This document shows, in pieces, positions 1-10,465 of a stretch of 64,000 nucleotides of DNA. The stretch spans positions 180,298-244,297 of the forward strand of contig MEHQ01001845.1 in the NCBI GenBank assembly GCA_008828725.1, given 5' to 3'. This DNA is from Saccharina japonica. Its lineage: Eukaryota; Sar; Phaeophyceae; Laminariales; Laminariaceae. Made by a program: the position numbers and the translations under genes. The notes below the pieces were generated by a model. That model saw only the letters and a program-made list of their open reading frames with translations. It was not told where the DNA came from and made no database searches. The number at the start of each line of letters is the position of its first letter. The stretch's first letter is position 1.

Positions 1-207
1 ACTTGTGTGAGTTATTTGCGGGCGATCGTCGTACGTCGCCGGCTGTCGGTCGTCGTTCTGCCTCTTTTAATGTTTCGCAAATTCGAGGTATCCACCGAGT
101 GGCGCTCACAATCAATATCGTTATTTCCGGCAGGAGTATACCAGGTATAGTTCGTAATAGGAGTACATATCATTCGTACAAGCAGGTACAAAAATAACAG
201 AGAACAG

Positions 208-645
208 CCGATTTTCCTAATTCACAATTGCCTTTCCGATGATAATGATAACCGACTTTAGTACTATGTCGTTTTATACGAGTTGTATTTCGCGCACAAA
301 AAACAAATCCCACTGTAGAATATATATATTTCTCGATGGTAAGTATCGATCAACGAAAAAAAAATCAAAATTATCCTTGACGGGCTCGTAAAACAGAGGA
401 TATATAGGAATCGGCATTCATGGGCGAGGCACCTCGCCCATAAATCGAGATGTTTTTGGCCCTTTGGTATATTGAGACTGCCGACGAAGATTTCGTTTTT
501 TTAATGCCATATAAGGCTATCACAACTGACACTAGTTGGCAGTGTAATTTTAGACTGTGAGGGAAGTACATCTCTTACCATTCAAATACCAATGTTTTCG
601 CTTTTCCTTCTCATCAGAATGGCAATCCTCAACGAGGAAAATCGG
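208..645. mobile_element. putative MITE with ~35-bp inverted ends
   Basis: The sequence at 208-243 (beginning CCGATTTTCCTAATT) is an imperfect inverted match to 611-645 (ending GAGGAAAATCGG). A third half-copy of the same end lies at about 39547-39595. No coding capacity is seen between the ends. Terminal inverted repeats and a dispersed copy suggest a small non-autonomous DNA transposon. The arms are diverged and I see no clear target-site duplication, so an old element or chance similarity are both possible. Confidence 0.35.
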
Positions 646-750
646 TTTTTCGAGGAAAAAGCACAGCGGAAAAGCTTAAACGAAACAAAACCAAATACGA
701 TGGTTGCTATGCTATGCTAAAACATTATATTATAAATACAAGGATCGGAC

Positions 751-772
751 GGGGCCGCCTATCGGCGGCCCC
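751..772. repeat. GC-rich 9-bp-arm hairpin
   Basis: GGGGCCGCC and GGCGGCCCC are separated by four bases, a perfect short stem. It stands in otherwise unremarkable sequence (646-968) in which I recognise no gene. Function unknown. Confidence 0.5.
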
Positions 773-968
773 GCCCTCCACAAAAGTTGGAGAGTGAAGA
801 TAAAAGAGTAGATCGAGAAGTGATGTCGGTACCAAGAGGTGGAGGTTTCCGCAGGGAATGAGGGATAATTTGAAAAGGGGAAAGGCAATGTGTATAAGTG
901 TGAAGGTGACAATTTGAAAAGCGCGAACGCATCGTGTATAAGTGTGACGGTGACGAAACGTCAATTCC

Positions 969-1346
969 CAAAGGACGGAGGAAAAATAAAACGACGAGGG
1001 AAAAAGCACCTTGCGTGAAAGGGTTTGAAAGCGCTTTGGTCCGTGGCCGTGACATTCCCGGGGGGGAAATCTCATTGGACGTGCGCATTTAGCGCCAAAA
1101 ATGAAGTTGCCAAACATGGTGAAAGTTTATGATCATTTAGCAGATTATAACACGTACACCCTGGCGAGACGCACACATGGACCATGAAAACACACGCCGT
1201 ATCTCTGAACTTGAACTGCATCAGCACTGCGGCCCGTGGTTGGAACAGGTTGAACTTGAACCTGCCACGCCAATTGCAGGCGATACGTGCAACCTCAGCA
1301 CTACGCACATGGCGTCACGGCAGGAGTCTTATTAAACGCGTGCATA
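969..1346 (+). repeat. direct repeat A, copy 1
   Basis: This ~375-bp block, which includes CGTGGCCGTGACATTCCCGG and GCCAAACATGGTGAAA, recurs at 2287-2659 with substitutions and small indels. Reading frames inside it are short, have no recognisable domain and are not conserved between the copies, so I treat it as a non-coding repeat. Confidence 0.85.
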
Positions 1347-1350
1347 GGTA

Positions 1351-1690
1351 TCGTATGATACGTACATACCAGGTACCCGGAAGTTAAGGACCGTTTTCAT
1401 ATTAACATGTAATTGAAATGGTGCTTATATTTAGGTTCAGAGTGGTATGTTGATACTACGGTGCATACATACAACGTTGCCACGTCATACGCAACAGTAC
1501 TACAGCAGCAGTCGTCTTACAGTGAAAATGCATCAGTCGTATGATACGTACATACGAGGTACCCAGAAGGTAAGGACCGTTTGCATATTAACATGTAATG
1601 GAAATGGTGCTTATATTCAGGGTCAGAGTAGTATGTTGATACTGCTGTGCATATATACAACAAGTATATTTAGGTGGATAGTCGTATATC
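1351..1690 (+). repeat. ~185-bp tandem unit array (two units)
   Basis: Two units begin with CGTATGATACGTACATAC followed by a GAGGTACCC-like stretch, at 1351 and 1537, and share the phrase ATTAACATGTAATNGAAATGG. The same unit recurs as a pair at 2667-3010 and singly at 3543-3700. The array is non-coding. Confidence 0.8.
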
Positions 1691-1874
1691 ACTCTGAAGA
1701 CGTACGTACCCAGGTGCGTAAAATGGTTGAATAGAGTTGTTGGAAAATAATGAAACGACAAAGAAGCGGCCGCAGGTGCATGGGGGAGAAAGGCACACTG
1801 TAGGCAAGTGGTTTAAGCAGAACAAATAACCAAACACGGCTGAAAGCCAAGCATAATAGACATTTACAGTTGTA

Positions 1875-2140
1875 CCCGGGACATCTTAACTAGCTACAAA
1901 CTACAGCGGGGGTACACCACCACACCAGCATGGTCAAGGAGCTGCACAGCAAGCGTCTCTCTCTATCTCGCACGCGCACCTCTTTCTCCTCTGCTCTCAG
2001 CCCCGGGACATCTTAACTAGCTACACACTACAGCGGGGGTACACCACCACACCAGCATGGTCAAGGAGCTGCACAGCAAGCGTCTCTCTCTATCTCGCAC
2101 GCGCACCTCTCTCTCCTCTGCTCTCAGCAAGATGTGGTAT
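1875..2140 (+). repeat. ~125-bp tandem unit (two units)
   Basis: Two head-to-tail copies start with CCCGGGACATCTTAACTAGC and run into a pyrimidine-rich stretch of CTCTCTC type. Further copies sit at 3187-3450 (two) and 6250-6395 (one). The second unit of each pair continues into AAGATGTGGTATAATGGTACG. Open frames through it are shadows of the repeat. Confidence 0.8.
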
Positions 2141-2286
2141 AATGGTACGCGGGGGGTTTCAACTTTTTTGCGATTGTCCGCCACGCCGGGGAGAGAGCGA
2201 GCCGTCCCCGGGAGGGCTTCGCAAGCCCCCCGCTCGCCGAGTTCGACGCAGGCGCCCGCTCGTTCGCCCGAGACACCGAGGGCTGA

Positions 2287-2659
2287 CAAAGGACAGAGGA
2301 AAAATAGAACTACGAGGGGAAAAGCACCTTGCGTGAAAGGGTTTAAAAGCGCTTTGGTCCGTGGCCGTGACATTCCCGGGGGGGAAATCCCATTGGACGT
2401 GCGCATTTAGCGCCAAAAATGAAGTTGCCAAACATGGTGAAATTGTATGATCATTTAGCAGATAATAACACGTACACCCTGGCGAGACGCACACATGGAC
2501 CATGAAAACACACGCTGTATCTCTGAACTTGAACTGCATCAGCACTGCGGCATGTGGTTGGAACAGGTTGAAATTGAACCTGCCACGCAAATATAGTGTA
2601 ACCTCAGCACTTCGTACGCACATGGCGTCACGGCAGGACTCTTACTGAACGCGTGCATA
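2287..2659 (+). repeat. direct repeat A, copy 2
   Basis: Second copy of the block at 969-1346, in the same orientation and again followed by ~185-bp units. The whole arrangement A + units + 125-bp units is therefore repeated as a larger composite. Confidence 0.85.
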
Positions 2660-2666
2660 GGTATCG

Positions 2667-3010
2667 TATGATACGTACATATCAGGTACCCGGAAGTTAA
2701 GGACCGTTTGCATATTAACATGTAATTGAAATGGTTCTTATATTTAGGGTCAGATTGGCATGTTGATACTGTGTGCATACATACAACGTTGCCACGTCAT
2801 ACGTAACAGTACTACAGCAGCAGTCGTCTTACAGTAAAAATACATCAGTCGTATGATACGTACATACCAGGTACCCGGAAGATAAGGACCGTTTGCACAT
2901 TAGCATGTCATTGAAATGGTGCTTATATTTAGGGTCAGAGTGGTATGTGGATACTGCTGTGCATACATACAACAGTATATCGGTGGATGGTCGTATATCA
3001 CTCTGAAGAC
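2667..3010 (+). repeat. ~185-bp tandem unit array (two units)
   Basis: Units begin near 2667 and 2850 with the CGTATGATACGTACATA phrase seen at 1351. It is followed at about 3050-3190 by the same tail (AGAAGCGGCCGCAGG) found after the first array at about 1760. Confidence 0.8.
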
Positions 3011-3186
3011 GTACGTACCCAGGTGCGTAAAATGGTTGAATAGAGTTGTTGGAAGAAAATGAAACAACAAAGAAGCGGCCGCAGGCGCATGGGGGAACGA
3101 GGCACACTGTAGGCAAGTGGTTTAAGCAAAACAAATTACCAAAAACGGTTGAAAGCCAAGCATAATAGACATTTACAGTTGTACCC

Positions 3187-3450
3187 GGGACATCTTAACT
3201 AGCTACACACTACAGCGGGGGTACACCACCACACCAGCATGGTCAAGGAGCTGCACAGCAAGCGTCTCTCTCTATCTCGCACGCGCACCTCTCTCTCCTC
3301 TGCTCTCAGCCCCGGGACATCTTAACTAGCTACACACTACAGCGGGGGTACACCACCACACCAGCATGGTCAAGGAGCTGCACAGCAAGCATCTCTCTCT
3401 ATCTCGCACGCGCACCTCTCTCTCCTCTGCTCTCAGCAAGATGTGGTATA
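3187..3450 (+). repeat. ~125-bp tandem unit (two units)
   Basis: Two direct copies of the CCCGGGACATCTTAACTAGC unit, matching 1875-2140. A single further ~185-bp unit follows at 3543-3700. Confidence 0.8.
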
Positions 3451-3826
3451 ATGGTACGCGGGGGGTTTCAACTTTTTTGCGAATGTCCGCCATACGCAAC
3501 AGTACTACAGCAGCAGTCGTCTTACAGTACAAATGCATCAGTCGTATGATACGTACATACCAGGTACCCTGATGATAAGGAGCGTTTATATATTAACATG
3601 TAATTGAAATGGTGCTTATATTTAGGGTCAGAGTGGTATGTTGATACTGCTGTGCATACATACAACAGTATATAGGTGGATGGTCGTATATCACTCTGAA
3701 GACTTACGTACCCAGGTGCGTAAAATGGTCGAATAGAGTTGTTGGAAGAAAATGAAACAACGAAGAAGCGGTCGCCAACGCTGGGGGAGCGAGGCACACT
3801 GTAGGAAAGTGGTTTAGGAAAAAAAA

Positions 3827-4453
3827 GGGCAACGGCCAAAAAAAGGTATACCTCGTCCATTTGCGGCCAAAATCAGGTACATACTTAAAACCAAGTCAAA
3901 AACGCACTCCACGTGCGCTGCCATTGGTCCAAAACTCGTTGTACCGGTTTTTGCCTCTTCAAAACCCAGGTATACCTGATTTTGTCTACTCTGCTTGACT
4001 TTCACCTTTTTTTTGTCGTTTTTAAGCCAATCAGAGGCCCTTCATAGTTCCACCCTATGCCCCCTATACAAATGCCGACGTACGCGGAGACCCCCTTCTC
4101 CCTTCGCACCTCGCACTACACGCCACTCGAGCGACACACACACATATCTGCCTGCAACCTCCGCCGAAATAATACGAGATAGAAGGCTCCCCTTCGGGAT
4201 TGTGGTTGACTTGGAATACCAGGGGTGTCACAAAAGTTGAGAAGGGAGAATACAGCAGCAGGAGTTCGTTCCTCGTACTATTAATAGCAGCTACTCGTAT
4301 ACGTAGCCACCGGGCGAGCACGAAGAGCATGAAAAAAACTCTACTTTGCATTGCAAGGAACGGCAGGTTCGGGGGTGCGTTTAAACTTGATTTTAGTATG
4401 TACCTGTTTTTGGCCCCGAACGGACCAGGTGTACCTGTTTTTGGCCGCTGCCC
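3827..4453. mobile_element. MITE with ~75-bp inverted ends
   Basis: The left end (3827-3905, GGGCAACGGCCAAAAA then AGGTA and later AATCAGGTACATACTTAAAA) matches the reverse complement of the right end (4377-4453, whose complement reads GGGCAGCGGCCAAAAACAGG). The arms are ~75 bp with a few mismatches. The 470-bp interior has no recognisable protein. This is the structure of a non-autonomous TIR transposon; I could not fix the target-site duplication, so the superfamily is open. Confidence 0.7.
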
Positions 4454-5006
4454 ATAAAGCAAACACAAGCAGTCGTAGTAGTTGTGGAATCAGTCTTACT
4501 ACATACAACGTCGTATGGTACACACTACTGTACCGATTGTTGTAGGCTACACCGACCACCACACGTCGAAAAACTATGGGCAATGACCCTCCAAGATCAT
4601 AGCCCATAGTCGAAAAACACCGTGAAAAACGAAAGGTCATTTGTCCTCCTCTCTCCTCTGGCCCACAGATGTGTGGGAAGGGCGCGGCCGCTCGCGCGGC
4701 GGTCACCGGCTCGGCGGCGGGCGGTAGACCAAGCTTTGTGAAGTGTACCGGATTCAGAGTAGGTCTTGGCCGCTTCACGCTCAGCGCTCCATCGTATAAT
4801 AGTTACCCATAATTACTGTATTCGCTATTGGCATCGCTCAGTATTTAAACATTTTCAATTTTTATTCGCTACAAAGGGTTGCGGCTGACGCCGCCCGATC
4901 AACGAATCGAAACCAAGACCTTGGTAGTGGCTGCAAGTGGGCGTTAGAAGGACGCCTACTTGCTGTTGAATGATAAATACTAGAGTATGTGCATAGGATA
5001 GGAGTG

Positions 5007-5080
<74 letters not shown>
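5007..5080 (+). repeat. (GTA)n microsatellite
   Basis: About 25 uninterrupted GTA/TAG triplets. The duplicate block has a much shorter tract at about 6866-6903, so the tract length has changed since the duplication. A comparable tract stands at 50711-50803. Confidence 0.95.
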
Positions 5081-5081
<1 letters not shown>

Positions 5082-5590
5082 TTAATAGTAGTAGTTATAG
5101 TAGACATACGTATTTCTGTAAGTTAGGAAACGCACCTTCCGAGAAACATCTATAATTTAATATAGTGAAACGCTATGATACGTGGTGAAAGTATTCTATA
5201 TGATACGGGTACTAATATGAATGTACAGCAGTAGTGACACAACAGTAAGTAGTGAAAGGTCGCGAAGTGACAGCGAAATGTCGATTAGCTAATCATGGAC
5301 CGTATTCGACGGCGATAGATGAACCGGAGCTACATGGTGGCACCGTATTCGACGGCGATAGATGAACCAGTGAGCAGAACGGCGAACGGCTTATCGCTAA
5401 CGATTTTCTTAAAGGATAAGAGAGCTATTGACATATCTCAGCAGACCTATATAAAACTTTAGATATATATGGTCATACATTTGGACTCTTTTCAGAAAAA
5501 ACATATCGACATATCCGAAGTCGCATTTCGCGCGGAATATAACCTAACATGGCGTATTTTTACGGCTACAGCCCCGGTGGTCTAACGGTC

Positions 5591-5906
5591 GCCCCGGTGG
5601 TCTAACTGGTAGCCACGAAGCCTTTTGGGCCGGATGTCGAGGGTTCGATTCTCCCCATGCAGGTTTTTATTCTCAAATGACACCGACTGTTGAGAGCGTA
5701 TATTATAGCGTGGGTAAGCAAAATTCGACGAGAGTTGACGAGGGAAGAAAGTGCTGAAATCTCCTCGCGATAAAAATGCAAAGCAAGAACCGTAGTGGGG
5801 GAGGAGGGAGAGGAGCCTACTTTGTGACCCCGGATCTGAGTTACGACTAGGGAGGGAGAAAGACGGAAGTGCGAAGATAATAAATGGGATGGACAAAAAA
5901 AAAAAA
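5591..5906 (+). mobile_element. tRNA-derived SINE, monomer 1 of a dimer
   Basis: The head (5591 onward, GCCCCGGTGGTCTAACTGG) has a Pol III A-box-like TGGTCTAACTGG and a B-box GGTTCGATTC, like a tRNA. A partial extra head (GCCCCGGTGGTCTAACGG) lies just before it at 5571. A conserved body follows (CAAAATTCGACGAGAG, GTGGGGGAGGAGGGAGAGG, GACCCCGGATCTGAGTTACG, GAAGATAATAAATGGGATGG) and ends in a 12-base A run. Retroposition of SINEs depends on a LINE partner, none of which I see here. Related copies occur at 7416, 7731, 14808, 15144, 24168 (minus) and 57139 (minus). Confidence 0.85.
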
Positions 5907-6236
5907 CTGGTAGCCACGAAGCCTTTTGGGCCGGATGTCGAGGGTTCGAGTCTTCTCCGTATGGAGGTTTTTATTCTCAAATGACACCGACTGTCGAGAG
6001 CGCATATTATAGCGTGGGTAAGCAAAATTCGACGAGAAGTTACGACGGGAAGAAAGTGCTGAAATCTTCTCGCGATAAAATGCAAAGCAAGAACCGTACG
6101 AGTGGGGGAGGAGGGAGAAGGAGCCTACTTTATGACCCCGGTCTGAGTTACGACTATTATAGGGAGGGAGAAAGGACGGAAGTACGAAGATAATGAAATG
6201 GAGATCGAAAATAAATAAATAAAAAAGAAACAAAAG
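5907..6236 (+). mobile_element. tRNA-derived SINE, monomer 2 (5'-truncated head)
   Basis: It begins directly after the A run of monomer 1 with CTGGTAGCCACGAAGCC, so its head lacks the first ~17 nt including most of the A box; the B box is GGTTCGAGTC. The body is as in monomer 1 with a few indels and an AATAAATAAATAAAAAAG tail. The head-to-tail join implies that the pair moved or was copied as a dimer whose transcription would start from monomer 1. Confidence 0.8.
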
Positions 6237-6249
6237 GGTATAATACTCT

Positions 6250-6395
6250 ACCCGGGACATCTTAACTAGCTACACACTACAGCGGGGGTACACCACCACA
6301 CCAGCATGGTCAAGGAGCTGCACAGCAAGCGTCTCTCTCTATTTCGCACGCGCACCTCTCTCTCCTCTGCTCTCAGCAAGATGTGGTATAATGGT
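6250..6395 (+). repeat. ~125-bp unit, single copy at duplication junction
   Basis: One copy of the CCCGGGACATCTTAACTAGC unit and its downstream tail (to about 6534) lies exactly between the two copies of duplication B. This tail also matches 2128-2285. Confidence 0.8.
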
Positions 6396-6533
6396 ACGCG
6401 GGGGGTTTCAACTTTTTTGCGATTGTCCGCCACGCCGGGGAGAGAGCGAGCCGTCCCCGGGAGGGCTTCGCAAGCCCCCTGCTCGCCGAGTTCGACGCAG
6501 GCGCAGGCTCGTTCGCCCGAGACACCGAGGGCT

Positions 6534-8080
6534 GATGTGTGGGAAGGGCGCGGCACGCTCGCGCGGCGGTCGCCGGCTCGGCGGCGGACGGTAGACCAAG
6601 CTTTGTGAAGTGTACCGGATTCAGAGTATTTGCCGGCTTCACGCTCAGCGCTCCATCGTGATAATAGATACCCATAATTACTGTATTCGCTATTGGCATC
6701 GCTCAGTATTTAAACATTTTCAATTTTTATTCGCTACAAAGGGTTGCGGCTGACGCCGCCCGATCAACGAATCGAAACCAAGACCTTGGTAGTGGCTGCA
6801 AGTGGGCGTTAGAAGGACGCCTACTTGCTGTTGAATGATAAATACATAGAGTATGTGCATAGGAGTAGGAGTGGTAGTGGTAGTAGTAGTAGTAGTAGTA
6901 GTATTAATAGTAGTAGTTATAGTAGACATACGTATTTCTGTAAGTTAGGAAACGCACCTTCCGAGAAACATCTATAATTTTAATATAGTGAAACGCTATG
7001 ATACGTGGTGAAAGTATTCTATATGATACGGGTACTAATATGAATGGTACAGCAGTAGTGACACAACAGTAAGTAGTGAAAGGTCGCGAAGTGACAGCGA
7101 AATGTCGATTAGCTAATCATGGCACCGTATTCGACGGCGATAGATGAACCGGAGCTCATGGTGGCACCGTATTCGACGGCGATAGATGAACCAGTGAGCA
7201 GAACGGCGAACGGCTTATCGCTAACGATTTTCTTAAAGGATAAGAGAGCTATTGACATATCTCAGCAGACCTATATAAAACTTTAGATATATATGGTCAT
7301 ACATTTGGACTCTTTTCAGAAAAAACATATCGACATATCCGAAGTCGCATTTCGCGCGGAATATAACCTAACATGGCGTATTTTTACGGCTACAGCCCCG
7401 GTGGTCTAACTGGTCGCCCCGGTGGTCTAACTGGTAGCCACGAAGCCTTTTGGGCCGGATGTCGAGGGTTCGATTCTCCCCATGCAGGTTTTTATTCTCA
7501 AATGACACCGACTGTTGAGAGCGTATATTATAGCGTGGGTAAGCAAAATTCGACGAGAGTTGACGAGGGAAGAAAGTGCTGAAATCTTCTCGCGATAAAA
7601 ATGCAAGGCAAGAACCGTAGTGGGGGAGGAGGGAGAGGAGCCTACTTTGTGACCCCGGATCTGAGTTACGACTAGGGAGGGAGAAAGACGGAAGTGCGAA
7701 GATAATAAATGGGATGGACAAAAAAAAAAACTGGTAGCCACGAAGCCTTTTGGGCCGGATGTCGAGGGTTCGAGTCTTCTCGTATGGAGATTTTTATTCT
7801 CAAAATGACACCGACTGTCGAGAGCGCATATTATAGCGTGGGTAAGCAAAATTCGACGAGAAGAGTTCACGACGGAAGAAAGTGCTGAAATCTTCTCGCG
7901 ATACAAATGCAAAGCAAGAACCGTACGAGTGGGGGAGGAGGGAGAGGAGCCTACTTTATGACCCGGGCTCTGAGTTACGACTATTATAGGGAGGGAGAAA
8001 GGCGGAAGTACGAAGATAATGAATGGAATCGAAAATAAATAAATAAAAAAGAAACAAAAGGGTATAATACTCAACTGCGG
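6534..8080 (+). repeat. direct segmental duplication B, copy 2
   Basis: Second copy of the 4670-6240 block, same orientation and same internal order. It has a shorter GTA tract and several one-base differences. Confidence 0.9.
7416..8066 (+). mobile_element. dimeric tRNA-derived SINE, duplicate copy
   Basis: Equivalent to 5591-6236: monomer 1 at 7416-7730 (A box TGGTCTAACTGG, B box GGTTCGATTC, ten-base A run) and the head-truncated monomer 2 at 7731-8066. A second head copy stands just upstream at 7395. Its presence in both duplicated blocks shows that the dimer predates the block duplication. Confidence 0.85.
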
Positions 8081-8224
8081 ACCGAAAACAGTTATGAGCA
8101 CACACGGCCTTGGCCATACGGCACACGGTACACGGGCATGAGACCTTGGCTGCTGCTGCTGCTGCTGCTGCTACGTACCCCTCTCGTTCGACTGACTGGT
8201 GTGCACCAGGGCATTAATTTGTGG

Positions 8225-8620
8225 TTCGGCGTCTGTTGCGCGCAGCGCAACATGCGACGCAAGTTGTGTTGCGCTCAAGCGCGCAAGCCCCCCACAGGGG
8301 CCCCCGGAGGGCCTTCGACTATGGCGAATAGGATAAGGGGCCCAAGAGGTGTTTATATAACGACCAAACAAATATCGCCGATATAAACGCGCAACAATTT
8401 TTACAATTGTTTTTCGCCTGCGGCGAAAAATATTGCGCGCCCAAAAACGCGTGTTGCGCTGCGTGCAATCAGCCTCGCGGCGACTGTTGCGCAAAACGGT
8501 TATTTTGACCAAATGTTGTGCCAACAGAACAGCGCAACACTCTATGAATTTGGCATCCGGCATGCGCGACGCCGCAACACGAGCCCAAGTTGCGCTAGTG
8601 CTGCGCGCTAGTAGTGCTGC
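8225..8620. repeat. region dense in GTTGCGC / GCGCAAC motifs
   Basis: The heptamer GTTGCGC or its complement, with close variants, recurs about a dozen times in 400 bp, mixed with a TTTTTCGCCTGCGGCGAAAA hairpin at about 8408. The overlapping reading frames (8171-8767 minus, 8433-8798 plus) show no domain. Clustered short motifs on both strands resemble subterminal binding-site arrays of DNA transposons, but no ends were found. Sequence from 8880 to 9270 shows nothing I recognise. Confidence 0.4.
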
Positions 8621-9330
8621 GGCATATCTGAAAAAAAAAACACGAAGTGCACTCGCGGCCGCCAAAGAGGAAACTAGGAAACTCCCAGACCCGACGATGA
8701 CGATGACGAAAGCGAAGAAGAGGAGGAGCAGGAGGAAGAAGAGGAGGAGCAGATGTGTGCGCTCCACCGGTGCGCGATGGGGCTTAACCCAGCAATGATG
8801 TTGGAATACCCTATATTCGCGCCAAGCGCGCGGTCGCTGCCGTTGCTAGACATATATATCGGTCTGGGGGTATAGGGCAGTAGACGCCGTCGCAGCTGGC
8901 ACGCACGCTTTTGGAATGTGTCTGTGCGCGAGCTCAGAAGCTAAGCTCGTGCACCTCGTTTTTTTCTGCTCGCCATGCACGCATTCAAACTCTTTGTCCA
9001 ATGAATTCCACTTATTCCGGATCTTTGCTCACGACACGGAACCCATAATATCGAGTTGGGGACATTTCCCCCCAAGCCGATATCTCACGCGTGCGTACCA
9101 TGCATGGCGATATTATTGCCGTATCTGACGACGGTACAAAACGGATATGTCGATATTTGGGAAGTTTTATATGTGTCAGTAAAACCTGAGTTCTTGAGAG
9201 AACTATTCACACATCGTCCGGTAAGATCTTCCAGGGGTCGGGCTGTTCGTTGTTTGCGTTTGCGTTTGCGGGCTAGGAAGCACTTCCTAGTGGGATCAAG
9301 GTACGCGCGTAGACCCAACCCAACCCCCAA

Positions 9331-9346
9331 CCCTAACCCTAACCCT
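9331..9346 (-). repeat. interstitial telomere-type repeat (TTAGGG)n
   Basis: A short run of CCCTAA units after ACCCAACCCCCAA. TTAGGG is a common eukaryotic telomere repeat. With fewer than four units this is an interstitial fragment, not a chromosome end. The copy at about 48085-48104 is its duplicate. Confidence 0.7.
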
Positions 9347-9578
9347 ATTCTTGACGCTTGTGCCTCGTGCTTCCTTTCCGTATACCGTATGCCCCCCGCC
9401 GACAAGTTTGTTTCAATGTATCGTACGTATGATATTTTATTTTCGTTATATTTGAAGAGAATATGTCGTGTACGGCACCAAGTAGAAATATATAGCGCCC
9501 CCTTACGTGTAATACGTCGTATATATACGTAGTATCAATAGGTACGTTGTACATGATATGATACATATCAAGTAAAAG

Positions 9579-9830
9579 TAGTGTTGTTGCTGTTGCTGTT
9601 GCTGTTGCTGTTGTTATTGTTGTTGTTTTCGTCGTTGTTTATGTGTTTTCAGTGTCGCTACGAGTTCGTTGTTGATTGCATTATAGTGGTTGTTCTTGTC
9701 GTGGTATTATTTTAGCCCTTTTCAAGTTGTTGTTGTTGTTGCTGTTGTTGTCGTGTAATTTGTTTCCCCCATTTTAAGTTGTTGCTATTGTTGTTGTTGT
9801 TGTTGTTGCTGTTGTTGTTGTTTATATTAT
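9579..9830 (+). repeat. TTG / TTGCTG microsatellite region
   Basis: Interrupted tracts of GTTGCT and GTT repeats over 250 bp. The duplicate at 48352-48545 has different tract lengths. No coding evidence. Confidence 0.9.
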
Positions 9831-10111
9831 CACCTGAATAAACGTTAATCTGGATAGTGGTAAATATCACCAAATTCTGCAAAATATATATTTAAATACT
9901 CGTACTTATGTATATTAATATTAATACTATTAATAAAGCACAATTACATACTAACAAAAACGTGTTCGTACAACGTATCAAAAACTCTAAAAACAGTATT
10001 AATACAAGGGTTTTGCCGCTGACACCGCCCGATCAATGGATCAAACCCAAGACCTTGGTACTTGGTAGTGGCTGATAGTGGGCGTTAGAAGCACGCCTAC
10101 TTGCTGTTGAA

Positions 10112-10441
10112 TCAGGAGCGTCCGAAAAGTATTTTGTCGACACCTAACTATCTAAAATGGTCAAAATGAAAAAAACAATCGGAGCACTGTGATCACTGGA
10201 CGATTTGGCACAAAACAAGTTTTTCAACCTTTTCTTTGAAATTTTCCAAAAACCAATCACTTGGTTTTAAAGACCCCCCCCCTCCGAGGGTCTTTAAAAC
10301 CAAGTGATTCGTTTTTAGAAAATTTCAGAGAAATACCTTGTTTTGTTCTAAATCGTGCAGCGATCACAGTGCTCTTATTGTTTTTCCATTCTGACCATTT
10401 CAGATAGTTAGGTGTCGAAAAATTACTTTTCGGGACGGCCT
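10112..10441. mobile_element. MITE with ~130-bp inverted ends, hAT-like start
   Basis: The left end CAGGAGCGTCCGAAAAGTA and the complement of the right end (CGAGGCCGTCCCGAAAAGTA) open long imperfect arms that pair along nearly the whole ~330-bp element, meeting at a central AATCACTTGGTTTTAAAGAC palindrome. GTTGAAT flanks both sides, a 7-bp target duplication (8 bp with one mismatch). CAGG-type ends and 7-8-bp duplications suit hAT-like elements. The copy at 48903-49237 has the same structure. Confidence 0.75.
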
Positions 10442-10465
10442 CGGTTGAATGAATAATATGTAGAT

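Larger units (their letters stand above)
4670..6240 (+). repeat. direct segmental duplication B, copy 1
   Basis: The ~1.57-kb block from GATGTGTGGGAAGGGCGCGG to the A-rich tail of a SINE is repeated at 6534-8080. The copies differ mainly in length of the GTA microsatellite and in one- to few-base indels. It contains a tRNA-like reading on the minus strand at 4879-4975, a GTA tract, and a dimeric SINE at its right end. Confidence 0.9.
9277..10111 (+). repeat. segmental duplication C, copy 1 (left part)
   Basis: The block from GAAGCACTTCCTAGTGGG onward recurs at 48037-48901 in the same order: TTAGGG-type repeat, TTG microsatellite, an AT-rich stretch and a tRNA-like phrase at 10013-10111. Copy 2 differs by many single-base insertions. 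Together with the adjoining features it extends to 11413. Confidence 0.9.

Noticed and set aside
5571..5655. Possible functional tRNA gene
   Set aside because: A and B boxes are present but the acceptor stem and T-stem do not pair well, there is no terminator, and the sequence continues into a SINE body with a poly(A) tail.
8171..8767. 198-codon minus ORF with a hydrophobic leucine-rich start that could look like a signal or membrane segment
   Set aside because: The leucine run is the complement of a GAA/GAG-rich tract; the rest covers the GTTGCGC motif cluster and has no domain.
8683..8871. Short acidic plus-strand reading (DDDDDESEEEEEQEEEE ...) that could be an exon
   Set aside because: Preceded by an in-frame stop, no splice or start evidence, and compositional bias explains it.
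9331..9346. Chromosome end
   Set aside because: Too few telomere units, and sequence continues on both sides; interstitial repeat inside a duplicated block.
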